In this document: positions 52,116-60,217 of the stretch, one piece after another | Numbering within the stretch: position 1 is the first letter of the stretch | Layout of the letters: every line of letters begins with the position of its first letter | NCBI GenBank assembly: GCA_016210005.1 | Contig: JACQVA010000262.1 | Span: forward strand, 1 to 64,000 | Direction: 5' to 3' | Source: Deltaproteobacteria bacterium | GTDB lineage: Bacteria > Desulfobacterota > Binatia > HRBIN30 > JACQVA1 | DNA: 64,000 nt | The notes under the pieces: model-generated | The model's database searches: none | What the model saw: the letters and a program-made list of their open reading frames with translations, nothing else | Told to the model about the DNA's origin: nothing | Made by a program: the position numbers and the translations under genes

Positions 52116-54152
52116 TCAATTCAACCCCAGCGCCTTCATCGCCGCCATGAGCGGATCTCCGTAGAAGATCGGGTCTACTCGCTCCATGATGTCGGCCGAC
52201 ACTTCGAGAAAATGGCGCTTGTTCTCAATCGGGATCAGGGCACGTCGAGCCCCGTTCTCCATGCCGATTTGAAGCGCCTCGGACAACGAACGCACGGGCT
52301 TCAAGTTGCCTTGAATGCTGAGGTCGCCCAGTACGACCAGGGCGGGCAAGCCTGAATGCTTCTTGAGCGCCGAATGGATGGCGACCACCAGCGCGATCCC
52401 CGCATCGCACGAGACGCGGTTCGTGAGCAGGTCGATCGCCTCGACGTGGAAGTCCGTGACATCGAAGGCTTGCGCAATGCCCATGTTCACTTTGTGCCCT
52501 TGAATGTATGCGAACGCCCGCTGGATGGCCTCCTTCATCGTGCTGTCCAAGCCACCGGCCACCTTGAGCTTGCCGGTGCCCGGTGAGCAGCCCACCTCGA
52601 TGCGATACAAGCCCACCTTGCCTTGGTCATCCACCGAGGCCGCGTACACCGACCCCGGCGCCAGCGGATCACTGGAAATCAGCCCCCGGCCACCCTCTTC
52701 CGGCACACCGACGTAACGCTCCTCCCGGGTCTCGTTGTCGATGTACGAGAATGAGGTCTGGTGGTACTCGAAGGAGCCCATCTTCTTGAGCTGTTCTTTC
52801 ACGCGGCGCCGGCCTTCGAGCGCGATCTCCAGCAGCTCCGCCAGCTCCTCCTTCTGCACCTCGCCATCCGGGTGAAGCAGCTTGGCCAAACCCGCGACCG
52901 TCTTTCGCACGGCCTTCACGTCGCGGGCGTTCAGATGAGCGCCGAGCGAGAAGTGATGGTCCGTAATCTCGGCGAAGTTGTGCCGTCGCAGCTCGCGCAA
53001 CGCCTCGGCCAGGTAGTCGACGATGAACCCGTAGTGGTCAGTGAAGAACTCGATCCGCATCTTCGGCACCTCCCAACCCGGGAGGTAGAAGTGAATGCGG
53101 TCGAGGAAGGCCATGTCTTCCCGAATCACATCGGGCATCGGCAGGAAGAGGTGCGACGATCGCACCATCACCTCGACCGGCTGATTCGTGTTGCCGAACA
53201 TGGCGACTGACGCGATGCCCGAGAGCGCCTCCTTGCCCCGGGCGAAGGTGCCGGACTCGCAGTACGTCTTCAGCGTTGTCACCACCTCCTTGGGCATTTT
53301 CTGAAGGTCGGCCACTTCGTCGAAGGCCACCGCATCCCACAAACCGACCAGCCCCATCTTCCCGCTCGCCATGTTGTAGAAGAGGTTGGCGACGGTCGTT
53401 GGCCCCGTGAGCAGGATCACGTACGGACTCAGCTCCTGGTACGCATACGATTTGCCGGTTCCTCGCGGACCAAGCTCCACCAAGTTGAAGTTCGCCTCGC
53501 ACAACGGAATCAGCCGAGTCAGGAAGAGTAGCTTGAGCCGCCGGCTGAAGTGCGACGGCTCCAGCCCGATGCTGCGGATCAGGAGATCGATCCATTCGTC
53601 GGCGCGGAACTCCCGGCGCCGCTGCCGGTAATCGTCGAGATCAAACGTTCCGAGCTGGATCGGCTTCAGGTCATCGATCCAGAACGGGCTCCGCTTCCCC
53701 TTCGCCTCTTCGTCGTACTCGTGGCGCAGGTTCACCTGCGCCCAGATGCCACCCATGAGCAGCCGGTCGTACTCGCGGACATACCGCTCGGGAATGTGCA
53801 CGTGCTTGTGCCCGAAGTTGACGAACTCGGCCCAGTATTTGTCGTCGTCGGAGAGATACCGGACCTTCACCTTGTCGATCAGCGTGTGCCGGCCCTTCTC
53901 CCGCACGAACGATTGCGCTTTGTTCGCCTCGTCCGGCCGCACGAAGTTTTCGGCGATCGTGCTGTTGACGAGCCGGAGCCCCGCCTCGATGGCCTGCTGA
54001 TCGTCAGTGGCGCAGTACTTCCCGAGGAGATACTCCAGCACGAACACCGGCACATTGGCGCCGACCTTGACCTTGCGGACGAGATCCTTCCGCACGACAC
54101 GGCCGCCGAAGACGTCGTTGGCCTTCCGATCCAGGTCTGCGCGTTCAGTCAT
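52116..54152 (-). CDS. brxL: BREX protein BrxL (AAA+ / Lon-like)
   Basis: 678 residues. An N-terminal DNA-binding region precedes the AAA+ core with Walker A ELGPRGTGKSYAYQE (about 227-241), Walker B AVAFDEVADLQKM and sensor FGNTNQP. The C-terminal Lon-like domain (about 490-678) reads VSCDAGIAL where Lon has GPSAG, and PVRSLSEAL where Lon has GGIKEK, so both residues of the Ser-Lys dyad are replaced. BrxL is required for phage defence in type 1 BREX and is thought to act as a DNA-bound ring. GGAGACGAGGG precedes ATG 54152. Confidence 0.94.
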   Translation of the reverse strand: MTERADLDRKANDVFGGRVVRKDLVRKVKVGANVPVFVLEYLLGKYCATDDQQAIEAGLRLVNSTIAENFVRPDEANKAQSFVREKGRHTLIDKVKVRYLSDDDKYWAEFVNFGHKHVHIPERYVREYDRLLMGGIWAQVNLRHEYDEEAKGKRSPFWIDDLKPIQLGTFDLDDYRQRRREFRADEWIDLLIRSIGLEPSHFSRRLKLLFLTRLIPLCEANFNLVELGPRGTGKSYAYQELSPYVILLTGPTTVANLFYNMASGKMGLVGLWDAVAFDEVADLQKMPKEVVTTLKTYCESGTFARGKEALSGIASVAMFGNTNQPVEVMVRSSHLFLPMPDVIREDMAFLDRIHFYLPGWEVPKMRIEFFTDHYGFIVDYLAEALRELRRHNFAEITDHHFSLGAHLNARDVKAVRKTVAGLAKLLHPDGEVQKEELAELLEIALEGRRRVKEQLKKMGSFEYHQTSFSYIDNETREERYVGVPEEGGRGLISSDPLAPGSVYAASVDDQGKVGLYRIEVGCSPGTGKLKVAGGLDSTMKEAIQRAFAYIQGHKVNMGIAQAFDVTDFHVEAIDLLTNRVSCDAGIALVVAIHSALKKHSGLPALVVLGDLSIQGNLKPVRSLSEALQIGMENGARRALIPIENKRHFLEVSADIMERVDPIFYGDPLMAAMKALGLN

Positions 54153-54163
54153 GCCCTCGTCTC

Positions 54164-56773
54164 CTAGATCCCGATCGCCACTTCTACATCGTCCAGCCGC
54201 TTCAGTTCCACCTGTGAGGCGGCATCCAGGATGTGGACGGAGACGATCTTCATGTCGGCGTCGGCGGGCAACATGAGCGTGATGGCATTCGGCTTGTCCT
54301 TTCGGAGGACGATTTCCTGCGTGCCGTCCTCGAACCCATATCCTGCCATCACCGCCGACCCGATGTCCTTCTTGTTGGCGCGTACCACGGCTTTCACCCG
54401 TTTTTCCTCAGCCCCGAAGAACTCGGTCAGCGAGTAGGTCGCCGTCACCGAGAAGAACCGAGTTGCGATCCGGGGACGTTCCATCGTCAAGGCGATCACG
54501 GCCTGGCCCGCCGGAACGGCATCGCGCTTCGCCTTCACCACGGCAACCGGAATGATCAACTCCTGCAGGGAGGCAGCACCGTGGAAGAACGATTCCGAGC
54601 CGCCCGCCTTGAAGCACGCCAGGCTGCGGGGCAAGGCCAACTCAAGGTCGCCGCCCAGCCCCACCCGGCTCGCTGGCACGCGCACAAATCCGTCAGCACT
54701 GCTTCCGCCCTTCCCAATCCAGACGCGTCGATGCAGATCGGCGGTATCGCCACCGGGTGGATCGATCTTCATTCCACTTTCGATCGCCTCGCCAAACAGA
54801 TGGCCATGGTCCGCGGTGATCACCACGTCGGTCACGTCAAGAGACGCCAGTCTGCGCACGCCTTTGCGCAGCTTGTCGAGCACTTCGTCCATGTACCGGC
54901 GCGCCTCGTCTTCGTCCTCGGCACTCTCGCCGCGGCGGTCGATTTCTTGTGAGGTCACCAACACGAAGTCAGCCGCGCTGATTTCATCGCGCAGCTTCTT
55001 CGACGGTTTGATGAGCTCGTTGAGCTTCACATCGACCACCTTGCCGCCGACGCGGTCCCGCAAATGCTTCACCCGACCGGCTCGGTCCTTGAGGATGTTC
55101 CCGCCGATCTTCAAGGCGACCTTGCCAGCACCTGCTTCGACCAACTCCGCGCCATGGTCGGCCCCGGGCAGCAGAGCCGACATCCCGACCTCCGTGATCG
55201 TCGGAAGCTGGGCGATGCCGGGGATGAGCTTGACCTCAAGCTCATCCCCAAGCCCGTCAACGAACTCGCGCCCCATTTCGAATCGCATCGCGTCGACCCA
55301 AATGTAGGCTGGTTTCCCCTTCGATTCCTTTCCCGATTTCGTGAGGGGCGCGACGAGGTTCGGAAAGATCTTCTCCTGATGCAGTACGTCCGCGACCGAG
55401 AAGTCGGCGGCGTCCAGCGCTGCAGTGAAGGCTTCGGCGCAGAGCGCGACGGCGTCCATGTATTGCTGCCGCGCGCGGTGGATGACCTGCTCGATGAGGT
55501 CGTGCTCACCACCGATCTCCAGATCGAAGATCGCGAACTGACGCTCCAAATGCCGGTGGTAGGTATCGAGCAGGCACCACGGTTCCGAGCCCGCAACGTA
55601 TGCCTTCACAAACGCTGCAGGTGTCTTCGCCACGTTCTTCAGCTCCGCTTTGAGTCGGGCCGCAGTGAGAATCACGAGCGCAGCCGTCTCGATGAGCGAC
55701 CAGCGCAGCTGGTTCGTTGGCTCTTCCGTGGACCAAAATGAACGCTTGCGTTGCTCGGCCAGATCGCGTGCGCGCTCCGGAGTCCCGTCAAACACGGTCT
55801 GCTCGGCGTGGCGCAGCAACTTCTCCTCGACCGACGGGAATGTTTCGATGCCGGCCAAGCATTGCGCCTCAAGGTTCAAACTGCCGATTGCGACCTCAGC
55901 ATCAACCTCGCGAGCGGCAGCGACGTATGCCTCTCGGTAGTCAGAGCGGCGACGCCACGTCTGACACACCTTCGTGGCCATCGCCATGTGGTGGTCGCGC
56001 GCAGGCAACCCAGCGGATTCGAACTCCGGCACCGTTCCGCCGCGAGCACGCACTGCGGCAACGAACTCGCTCAGCAGCAAGACCCTTCGCAGGGCGTGGC
56101 GTGCGGCAGTGATGGAGCCGTTGGCATCAACCGCGACGCCGAGTTCGGATGCAAGCAGGAGTGCGATTTCCGGGAGGGCCTGCTTCGACGCAGTGGCTGC
56201 GTCGTGCTTCTCGGATGCGGCGAACATCAGCGCGACATCTTCCACCGATGCGGTGCCGAAGATCAGCTTCACAGCCCCCGATCCGACTGCCGCCGATTGT
56301 TCGGCAAGGCGGTCCAGATCTTCGAGCGTGAGGATGCCCTGCTCGACTTGTCGAGCGACGTCGCCGGCGCGGTCTGGCGCGAGGTCCTTGAACACCCGCT
56401 CTGCGATGACTTTCAGGCGTGTGTTGCGCTGCCACGGGTTGGCGCCGGGCTCGATCACGTGGCCCGCGCTCTCCGCTTCGATCAGGGCGTAGTGCGTCTC
56501 GCGGCGATCCATCGGCATGTAGACGAGCACATGCGGCGGCACGGTGCGTTCCGGTCGCGGATGGCCATCGGTATCGACAAATTCGAGTAGCGGCTCGAGC
56601 TGGGCGCGCAGCTCGAAAAAGCTGCCACAAAATCGGATGACAGTCGCGTCCGGCACGGTGATCTGCTCAGCGACGTGCACGTAGGAGCGTTCCGGGTCGT
56701 ACCAGACTACGATGCCGGCGTCGTGCACCTGTTTGGTGACCAAGGAAACGACCGCGTCAGCGACTCTGCCCAT
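54164..56773 (-). CDS. pglZ: BREX protein PglZ
   Basis: 869 residues. Alkaline-phosphatase-fold core: YIWVDAMRFEMG (about residue 491) with the first metal Asp, LPTITEVGMSALLPG with the Thr at the nucleophile position, and VVITADHGHLFGE (about 653) with Asp-His metal ligands. An N-terminal Toprim-like region and a long helical insert complete the BREX type. It forms a core with BrxB and PglX in BREX. ATG 56773 is used; the longer frame to 56842 would overlap the VapC gene. Confidence 0.93.
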   Translation of the reverse strand: MGRVADAVVSLVTKQVHDAGIVVWYDPERSYVHVAEQITVPDATVIRFCGSFFELRAQLEPLLEFVDTDGHPRPERTVPPHVLVYMPMDRRETHYALIEAESAGHVIEPGANPWQRNTRLKVIAERVFKDLAPDRAGDVARQVEQGILTLEDLDRLAEQSAAVGSGAVKLIFGTASVEDVALMFAASEKHDAATASKQALPEIALLLASELGVAVDANGSITAARHALRRVLLLSEFVAAVRARGGTVPEFESAGLPARDHHMAMATKVCQTWRRRSDYREAYVAAAREVDAEVAIGSLNLEAQCLAGIETFPSVEEKLLRHAEQTVFDGTPERARDLAEQRKRSFWSTEEPTNQLRWSLIETAALVILTAARLKAELKNVAKTPAAFVKAYVAGSEPWCLLDTYHRHLERQFAIFDLEIGGEHDLIEQVIHRARQQYMDAVALCAEAFTAALDAADFSVADVLHQEKIFPNLVAPLTKSGKESKGKPAYIWVDAMRFEMGREFVDGLGDELEVKLIPGIAQLPTITEVGMSALLPGADHGAELVEAGAGKVALKIGGNILKDRAGRVKHLRDRVGGKVVDVKLNELIKPSKKLRDEISAADFVLVTSQEIDRRGESAEDEDEARRYMDEVLDKLRKGVRRLASLDVTDVVITADHGHLFGEAIESGMKIDPPGGDTADLHRRVWIGKGGSSADGFVRVPASRVGLGGDLELALPRSLACFKAGGSESFFHGAASLQELIIPVAVVKAKRDAVPAGQAVIALTMERPRIATRFFSVTATYSLTEFFGAEEKRVKAVVRANKKDIGSAVMAGYGFEDGTQEIVLRKDKPNAITLMLPADADMKIVSVHILDAASQVELKRLDDVEVAIGI

Positions 56774-56805
56774 GGGAGGAACGAGATCTCTGAAGAGTGT
56801 TTGTC

Positions 56806-57216
56806 TCAGGGTACGACTATTTCCACCTTCGCCTCGGCGCACCGCTGTAGCGTGGTGTCTCCTGTCAGGAAGACATCGGTCCCGTCATCGATGGCGGTCG
56901 CGAGGTGAATAGCATCGGGAGTCTTGAACCCGTATTTGGCCCGCAGTTCGGTGGCCTGGTCGATCACGGCCGGCGTCAACTCGGCGAGCACGAGACGGCG
57001 CGCGGAGAAGAACTTATCGTATCTTGCGAGCAGCCCCGTGTCCTTGTCTCGCAGCGGCCGCACGCGGCATTCCAGGCGCGATAGTTGGGACGTTACAATG
57101 CGAGCGCTCCGGTCCTTGCCGTGCTGCTTGAGCCGCGCCAGCACGGCTGCATGAAACGGGTTCGCCGCTTCAATGAGGTAGATGATGCAACACGCGTCGA
57201 GGTACAGGCGGCTCAT
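56806..57216 (-). CDS. vapC: VapC-type PIN toxin within the BREX locus
   Basis: 136 residues, complete PIN domain: Asp in LYLDACCIIYLIE, Glu in LSRLECRV, Asp in KTPDAIHLATA and Asp in FLTGDTTLQR. An RNase toxin by family. It overlaps the preceding antitoxin gene by four bases, the usual vapBC layout, and ends 32 bases before pglZ. It is not part of standard type 1 BREX. Confidence 0.9.
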   Translation of the reverse strand: MSRLYLDACCIIYLIEAANPFHAAVLARLKQHGKDRSARIVTSQLSRLECRVRPLRDKDTGLLARYDKFFSARRLVLAELTPAVIDQATELRAKYGFKTPDAIHLATAIDDGTDVFLTGDTTLQRCAEAKVEIVVP

Positions 57217-57452
57217 CGATCCCCCCAGGACTCCCGCTCCTCCTGGATCTGGCGATCGATCTCCTGCTTTGTTCGCGTGCCCGGCGGTAGGGTCGCAATG
57301 TACTCGAAGACGTCGGGTTGCGTCTTTCGCCGAGATTTCCCAACGGCCCGGATTGCAACCTCGACAGGGCCTTTCAGCTCCCTGACCGGCTCTTCCAACT
57401 CAATGTGCCGCGCGTCGGAGAATCTACCCCGGACGACAATTGCCCTTTTCAT
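57213..57452 (-). CDS. Probable antitoxin of the VapC gene
   Basis: 79 residues: MKRAIVVRGRFSDARHIELEEP, a short beta-type N terminus, and a basic and acidic C-terminal helix (KQEIDRQIQEERESW) that should wrap the toxin. Similar small proteins precede PIN toxins. GGAGGAGC precedes ATG 57452. It overlaps DUF433 upstream and VapC downstream by four bases each, forming one translational unit. Confidence 0.75.
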   Translation of the reverse strand: MKRAIVVRGRFSDARHIELEEPVRELKGPVEVAIRAVGKSRRKTQPDVFEYIATLPPGTRTKQEIDRQIQEERESWGDR

Positions 57453-57763
57453 CTGCTCCTCCAATTCCCGCACCCGCTGGTGCGTCGATCTTGTAGCCGC
57501 ACACGACCCTCGGTGTTTTCGTCAATCTCGCGGTCAATCACGGCCTGGTGATCGTAGTAGTACGACAAGGCGTCATGTACCTGGGCGAGCGTCAGGTGCT
57601 CGAACTCTTTGACCACCTCCTCCGGGGACATGCCCTGCCGGAGGACGTAGTTCACCACCGAGCGAACCGGGAACTTCGTCCCTGCAATAATTGGACTGCC
57701 GCCGCAGTACCCCTTGCGGCTTTCAATGTAGGGGTGTTTCGCTTTCACTGCTGTTCGTGCCAT
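57449..57763 (-). CDS. DUF433 protein (antitoxin-like)
   Basis: 104 residues. Typical DUF433 core: GGSPIIAGTKFPVRSVVNYVLRQGMSPEEVVKEFEHLTLAQVHDALSYYYDH split over a small helix-turn-helix. DUF433 proteins usually act as antitoxins for DUF5615 PIN-like toxins. Here no DUF5615 is seen and the next genes are an AbrB-like antitoxin and VapC, a mixed arrangement. ATG 57763. Confidence 0.85.
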   Translation of the reverse strand: MARTAVKAKHPYIESRKGYCGGSPIIAGTKFPVRSVVNYVLRQGMSPEEVVKEFEHLTLAQVHDALSYYYDHQAVIDREIDENTEGRVRLQDRRTSGCGNWRSR

Positions 57764-57767
57764 TGAT

Positions 57768-57803
57768 CTAGCCTCCAGTCTCCAGCCTCTAGCCTCCCGC
57801 CAC
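57768..57803. repeat. Heptamer array A1
   Basis: On the minus strand: GAGGCTA, GAGGCTG, GAGACTG, GAGGCTA, four exact 7-base units in a row. The stop codon of the pglX C-terminal part (TAG) lies inside the array, so the end of that protein is set by it. Confidence 0.85.
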
Positions 57804-59753
57804 AAGACCCTTCTCTCGCAACCGCTTGGACATCGTGCTCCACTCGTACTTGCCCTCGCACAGTTCGTCCCAGTACTGCTTGGCGACCTTCCAGGGGGTG
57901 ATCTCGTAGAAGGGGGCGATGTTGAGGACGACGCCGTCGTTGAGGTCGGGATCGTAGCCGAGCGCGGCGACGCGTTCGAGGGCTTCCTTGAACGCCGTCA
58001 GCTCGGTGAGCAGGGCTTCCTGCTTGTCGATGGCCTTCTCGCGCTTGGTCCGCTGCGATTGCGGCAGCCAGTCCTTGCCCTGTTCGAGGCCGTCGGTCAT
58101 TTCGCGCAGGCGGGTGGTCTCGCCGTTGATCTTCGGCAGCACGTAGTTGCGCAGTGCCTTGAAGACCGTGTCGCGGTCGAGGCGGTGGTAGTAGAGCCAC
58201 AGGCCGTACGAGCACTTCGACGACTGCAGCAACCAATAGATCGGCGCTTTGCGCCGGCTCTTGGAGTAGCGCCTGATGTGGTCGGTGAAGAACCCGTTCG
58301 GATAGCGCAAGTAGTCGCGCAGGTCCTTCGCGCGGAGGATTTCGCATGCCTCCTTCTCGATGGCGTCGTGGCGGTCGCCGAAAAGGAGTTCGAGCACCTC
58401 GCGCACCCGGCGGACGATGTCGTCGGCGTGGAGGCTGTTGCCGTCCGGGCCGGGATCGTCGACCAGAATGCCGTCCCAATCGATTCGGACGGGATACCCC
58501 GGCGGCGCCTCACGCGCCGGCAGGCCGTCGGAGCCGGTCAGCATGCCGGGCAAGCACACAGGTAGGGGTGTAAACGGGTTGGGCGACTCAGTCGGTCGCG
58601 TCTCGCCCGTTGCAACACGGAGATTCCACCGGCCAAACACGCAGCCGAGAGCGTACGAGAGCAGATCCCTCGTCAGCGAGGGCCGATCAAGAGCGAAGGC
58701 TTCGCTTGCATCTCCCTCTTCGGATCCGGCTGGCGCACCGTCGGCAACGTCGACGGCCGCTGACTGCCGACCGAGAATCACAGACCTGATTGCGTCCCGC
58801 TCGTCGTCGGCGATGCCGTAGGCGTCGAATGCAATCTCGTCTATTCTCGCTTGAATCTCCCGAAGCCGGTTGCCGTTGCACTCGATCCGCCTTGAAAAGC
58901 GCGTGGCGCGGTCAGCAATGCTGCGCCCCGTCTCGGCTACAACCGATGGCGAGAGATAAGCGTGAGATATCTCATCGGATCGGTACGGAAGGCGGTTGCG
59001 CGCACATCCTTCTTCCGCAAGACGCCTCAATTCATCGGCGGCTGCGCTTCCAAGCTCAGGGATCGGCACTTGCTGAATCAACCCGGCCTCGTACTGAACC
59101 CCACCCACCTTGCCCGCGAATACGCGAAGCAGGTAGTCGAACATCGCGGAGTTGAACAGGCCAAGAAACGTAAGCAGCTCGGCGACGTCGCGCGCGAACG
59201 CCATCTTGCCTGCGTTGCTGAAGATGCAGCCCTCCGGAACCGCTTGCGCGGAGAAGACGATGCCTCGTAGTGGCCAGGTGAGGCCGGGCCGGAAGTAGAA
59301 TGACTCGGCCTGCACCTTACGACTTGCACTTCCAACCTTGCATTCAACGAAACGCTTGAGTTCCAGTCCGCTCTCCTCCCAGTACACGACGGCTGGAACG
59401 GCTCCAAAGAAGCGCGAGAATTGGCCTCCACTGACAAGCGGGTACCAGCTCTTGCGCATTCGCTCTGGCGCGCACTCCCACCAGCATCGTAGAAAGCGGA
59501 AGTCGTCGAGCGTACCGAGCCCCACCTTTGCCGTTCGCCCCTCTCCTTCGTACGGCTGCAATTCCACAAACAGTCGCCTGACGCGGTCGCTCACCCAATA
59601 CGCGAAAGGCGAGCCTGGGATCTGTCGAAACGAGTCGGGTTCGGCTGCGTGAACAACGGTGTCCATCGCGTGCCCGACGCGAGTGGTGTCTACGACGGCA
59701 CGCAGCCCCGCGCCCTTGTCATCGGCAGAGAGGAGTCGGAAGAAGAGGGCCAT
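57789..59753 (-). CDS. pglX: BREX methyltransferase PglX, C-terminal part
   Basis: 654 residues, second half of PglX. It starts ATG 59753, MALFFRLLSADDKGAG, and contains the target-recognition and helical parts: FAYWVSDRVRRLF, PLVSGGQFSRFFG, GLFNSAMFDYLLR, then DIVRRVREVLELLFGDR, PIYWLLQSSKCSYGLWLYYHRLD and AKQYWDELCEGKYEW, as at the C terminus of BREX-1 PglX. It has no SAM or NPPF motif. The N-terminal part is a separate gene at 60197-62749, and a cassette on the other strand lies between them. The two parts may work in trans; this is unproven. Confidence 0.88.
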   Translation of the reverse strand: MALFFRLLSADDKGAGLRAVVDTTRVGHAMDTVVHAAEPDSFRQIPGSPFAYWVSDRVRRLFVELQPYEGEGRTAKVGLGTLDDFRFLRCWWECAPERMRKSWYPLVSGGQFSRFFGAVPAVVYWEESGLELKRFVECKVGSASRKVQAESFYFRPGLTWPLRGIVFSAQAVPEGCIFSNAGKMAFARDVAELLTFLGLFNSAMFDYLLRVFAGKVGGVQYEAGLIQQVPIPELGSAAADELRRLAEEGCARNRLPYRSDEISHAYLSPSVVAETGRSIADRATRFSRRIECNGNRLREIQARIDEIAFDAYGIADDERDAIRSVILGRQSAAVDVADGAPAGSEEGDASEAFALDRPSLTRDLLSYALGCVFGRWNLRVATGETRPTESPNPFTPLPVCLPGMLTGSDGLPAREAPPGYPVRIDWDGILVDDPGPDGNSLHADDIVRRVREVLELLFGDRHDAIEKEACEILRAKDLRDYLRYPNGFFTDHIRRYSKSRRKAPIYWLLQSSKCSYGLWLYYHRLDRDTVFKALRNYVLPKINGETTRLREMTDGLEQGKDWLPQSQRTKREKAIDKQEALLTELTAFKEALERVAALGYDPDLNDGVVLNIAPFYEITPWKVAKQYWDELCEGKYEWSTMSKRLREKGLVAGG

Positions 59754-59756
59754 GGG

Positions 59757-59797
59757 AGGGGGCTGGCGGCTAGAGGCTGGAGGCTGGCGGCCGGGGG
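59757..59797. repeat. Heptamer array A2
   Basis: On the plus strand: GGGGCTG, GCGGCTA, GAGGCTG, GAGGCTG, GCGGCCG. It sits between the start of the pglX C-terminal part and the DUF4258 remnant, at one edge of the cassette that splits pglX. Confidence 0.85.
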
Positions 59798-59832
59798 AAG
59801 AGAGCGCCGTGAGCAGTGGCAGCGGGTTCGGG

Positions 59833-59931
59833 GCGTTCATCACGGAGCTGAGCCGGTACCTGCGAGTGGTCACCGAGGCAGACGGCGAGACGGTGCACAA
59901 CGCGTTTCTTGATCGCGGCTTCAAGCCGTGA
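59833..59931 (+). pseudogene. DUF4258-like toxin remnant (C-terminal end)
   Basis: A plus-strand frame ends with SRYLRVVTEADGETVHNAFLDRGFKP. This resembles the last beta strands of DUF4258 / RelE-like small toxins (RYLRVV ... DRxFKP). The first half of the domain is missing and the frame runs back into the heptamer array, so only about 32 codons survive. The DUF2283 gene follows 19 bases later, the usual partner in DUF4258-DUF2283 pairs. Confidence 0.45.
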
Positions 59932-59950
59932 GAGAAAAGGGGTGACGGTC

Positions 59951-60196
59951 ATGATCTTCCAATACCATGCCGATAGCGACATGCTGTACCTCAAGCTCGC
60001 TGAGGGTGTCAGCACCGAGTCGGAAGAGGTGGCGCCGGGTATCGTGCTCGACTTCGACGAGCACAACCGCGTGATCGGCATCGAGATCGAAGACGCCAGC
60101 AAGTCTGCCGATCTCTCCCGCCTGGAAGTATTGGCCCTGCCGCTCACGGACCTAGTCCTCGGCGAGAAACGCCCCGCACCGGCTACTGACCACTGA
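59951..60196 (+). CDS. DUF2283 protein
   Basis: 81 residues on the plus strand, against the BREX genes. Core YHADSDMLYLKLAEGVSTESEEVAPGIVLDFDEHNRVIGIEIEDAS is split by the usual turn; this is a complete DUF2283 domain, an antitoxin-like family often paired with DUF4258. AAAGGGGTGAC lies before ATG 59951. It sits in the insert that separates the two pglX parts, and its stop abuts the pglX N-terminal stop. Confidence 0.9.
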   Translation: MIFQYHADSDMLYLKLAEGVSTESEEVAPGIVLDFDEHNRVIGIEIEDASKSADLSRLEVLALPLTDLVLGEKRPAPATDH

Positions 60197-60217
60197 TCAC
60201 GGCTCACTGACACCTGC
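60182..60217. repeat. Heptamer array A3
   Basis: On the plus strand: CTACTGA, CCACTGA, TCACGGC, TCACTGA, CACCTGC. It covers the last codons of both DUF2283 and the pglX N-terminal part, and marks the second edge of the cassette. Confidence 0.75.

Noticed and set aside
59753-60197. pglX split as a simple sequencing frameshift
   Set aside because: The halves are separated by about 440 bases that hold a complete plus-strand DUF2283 gene and heptamer arrays, so this is an insertion.
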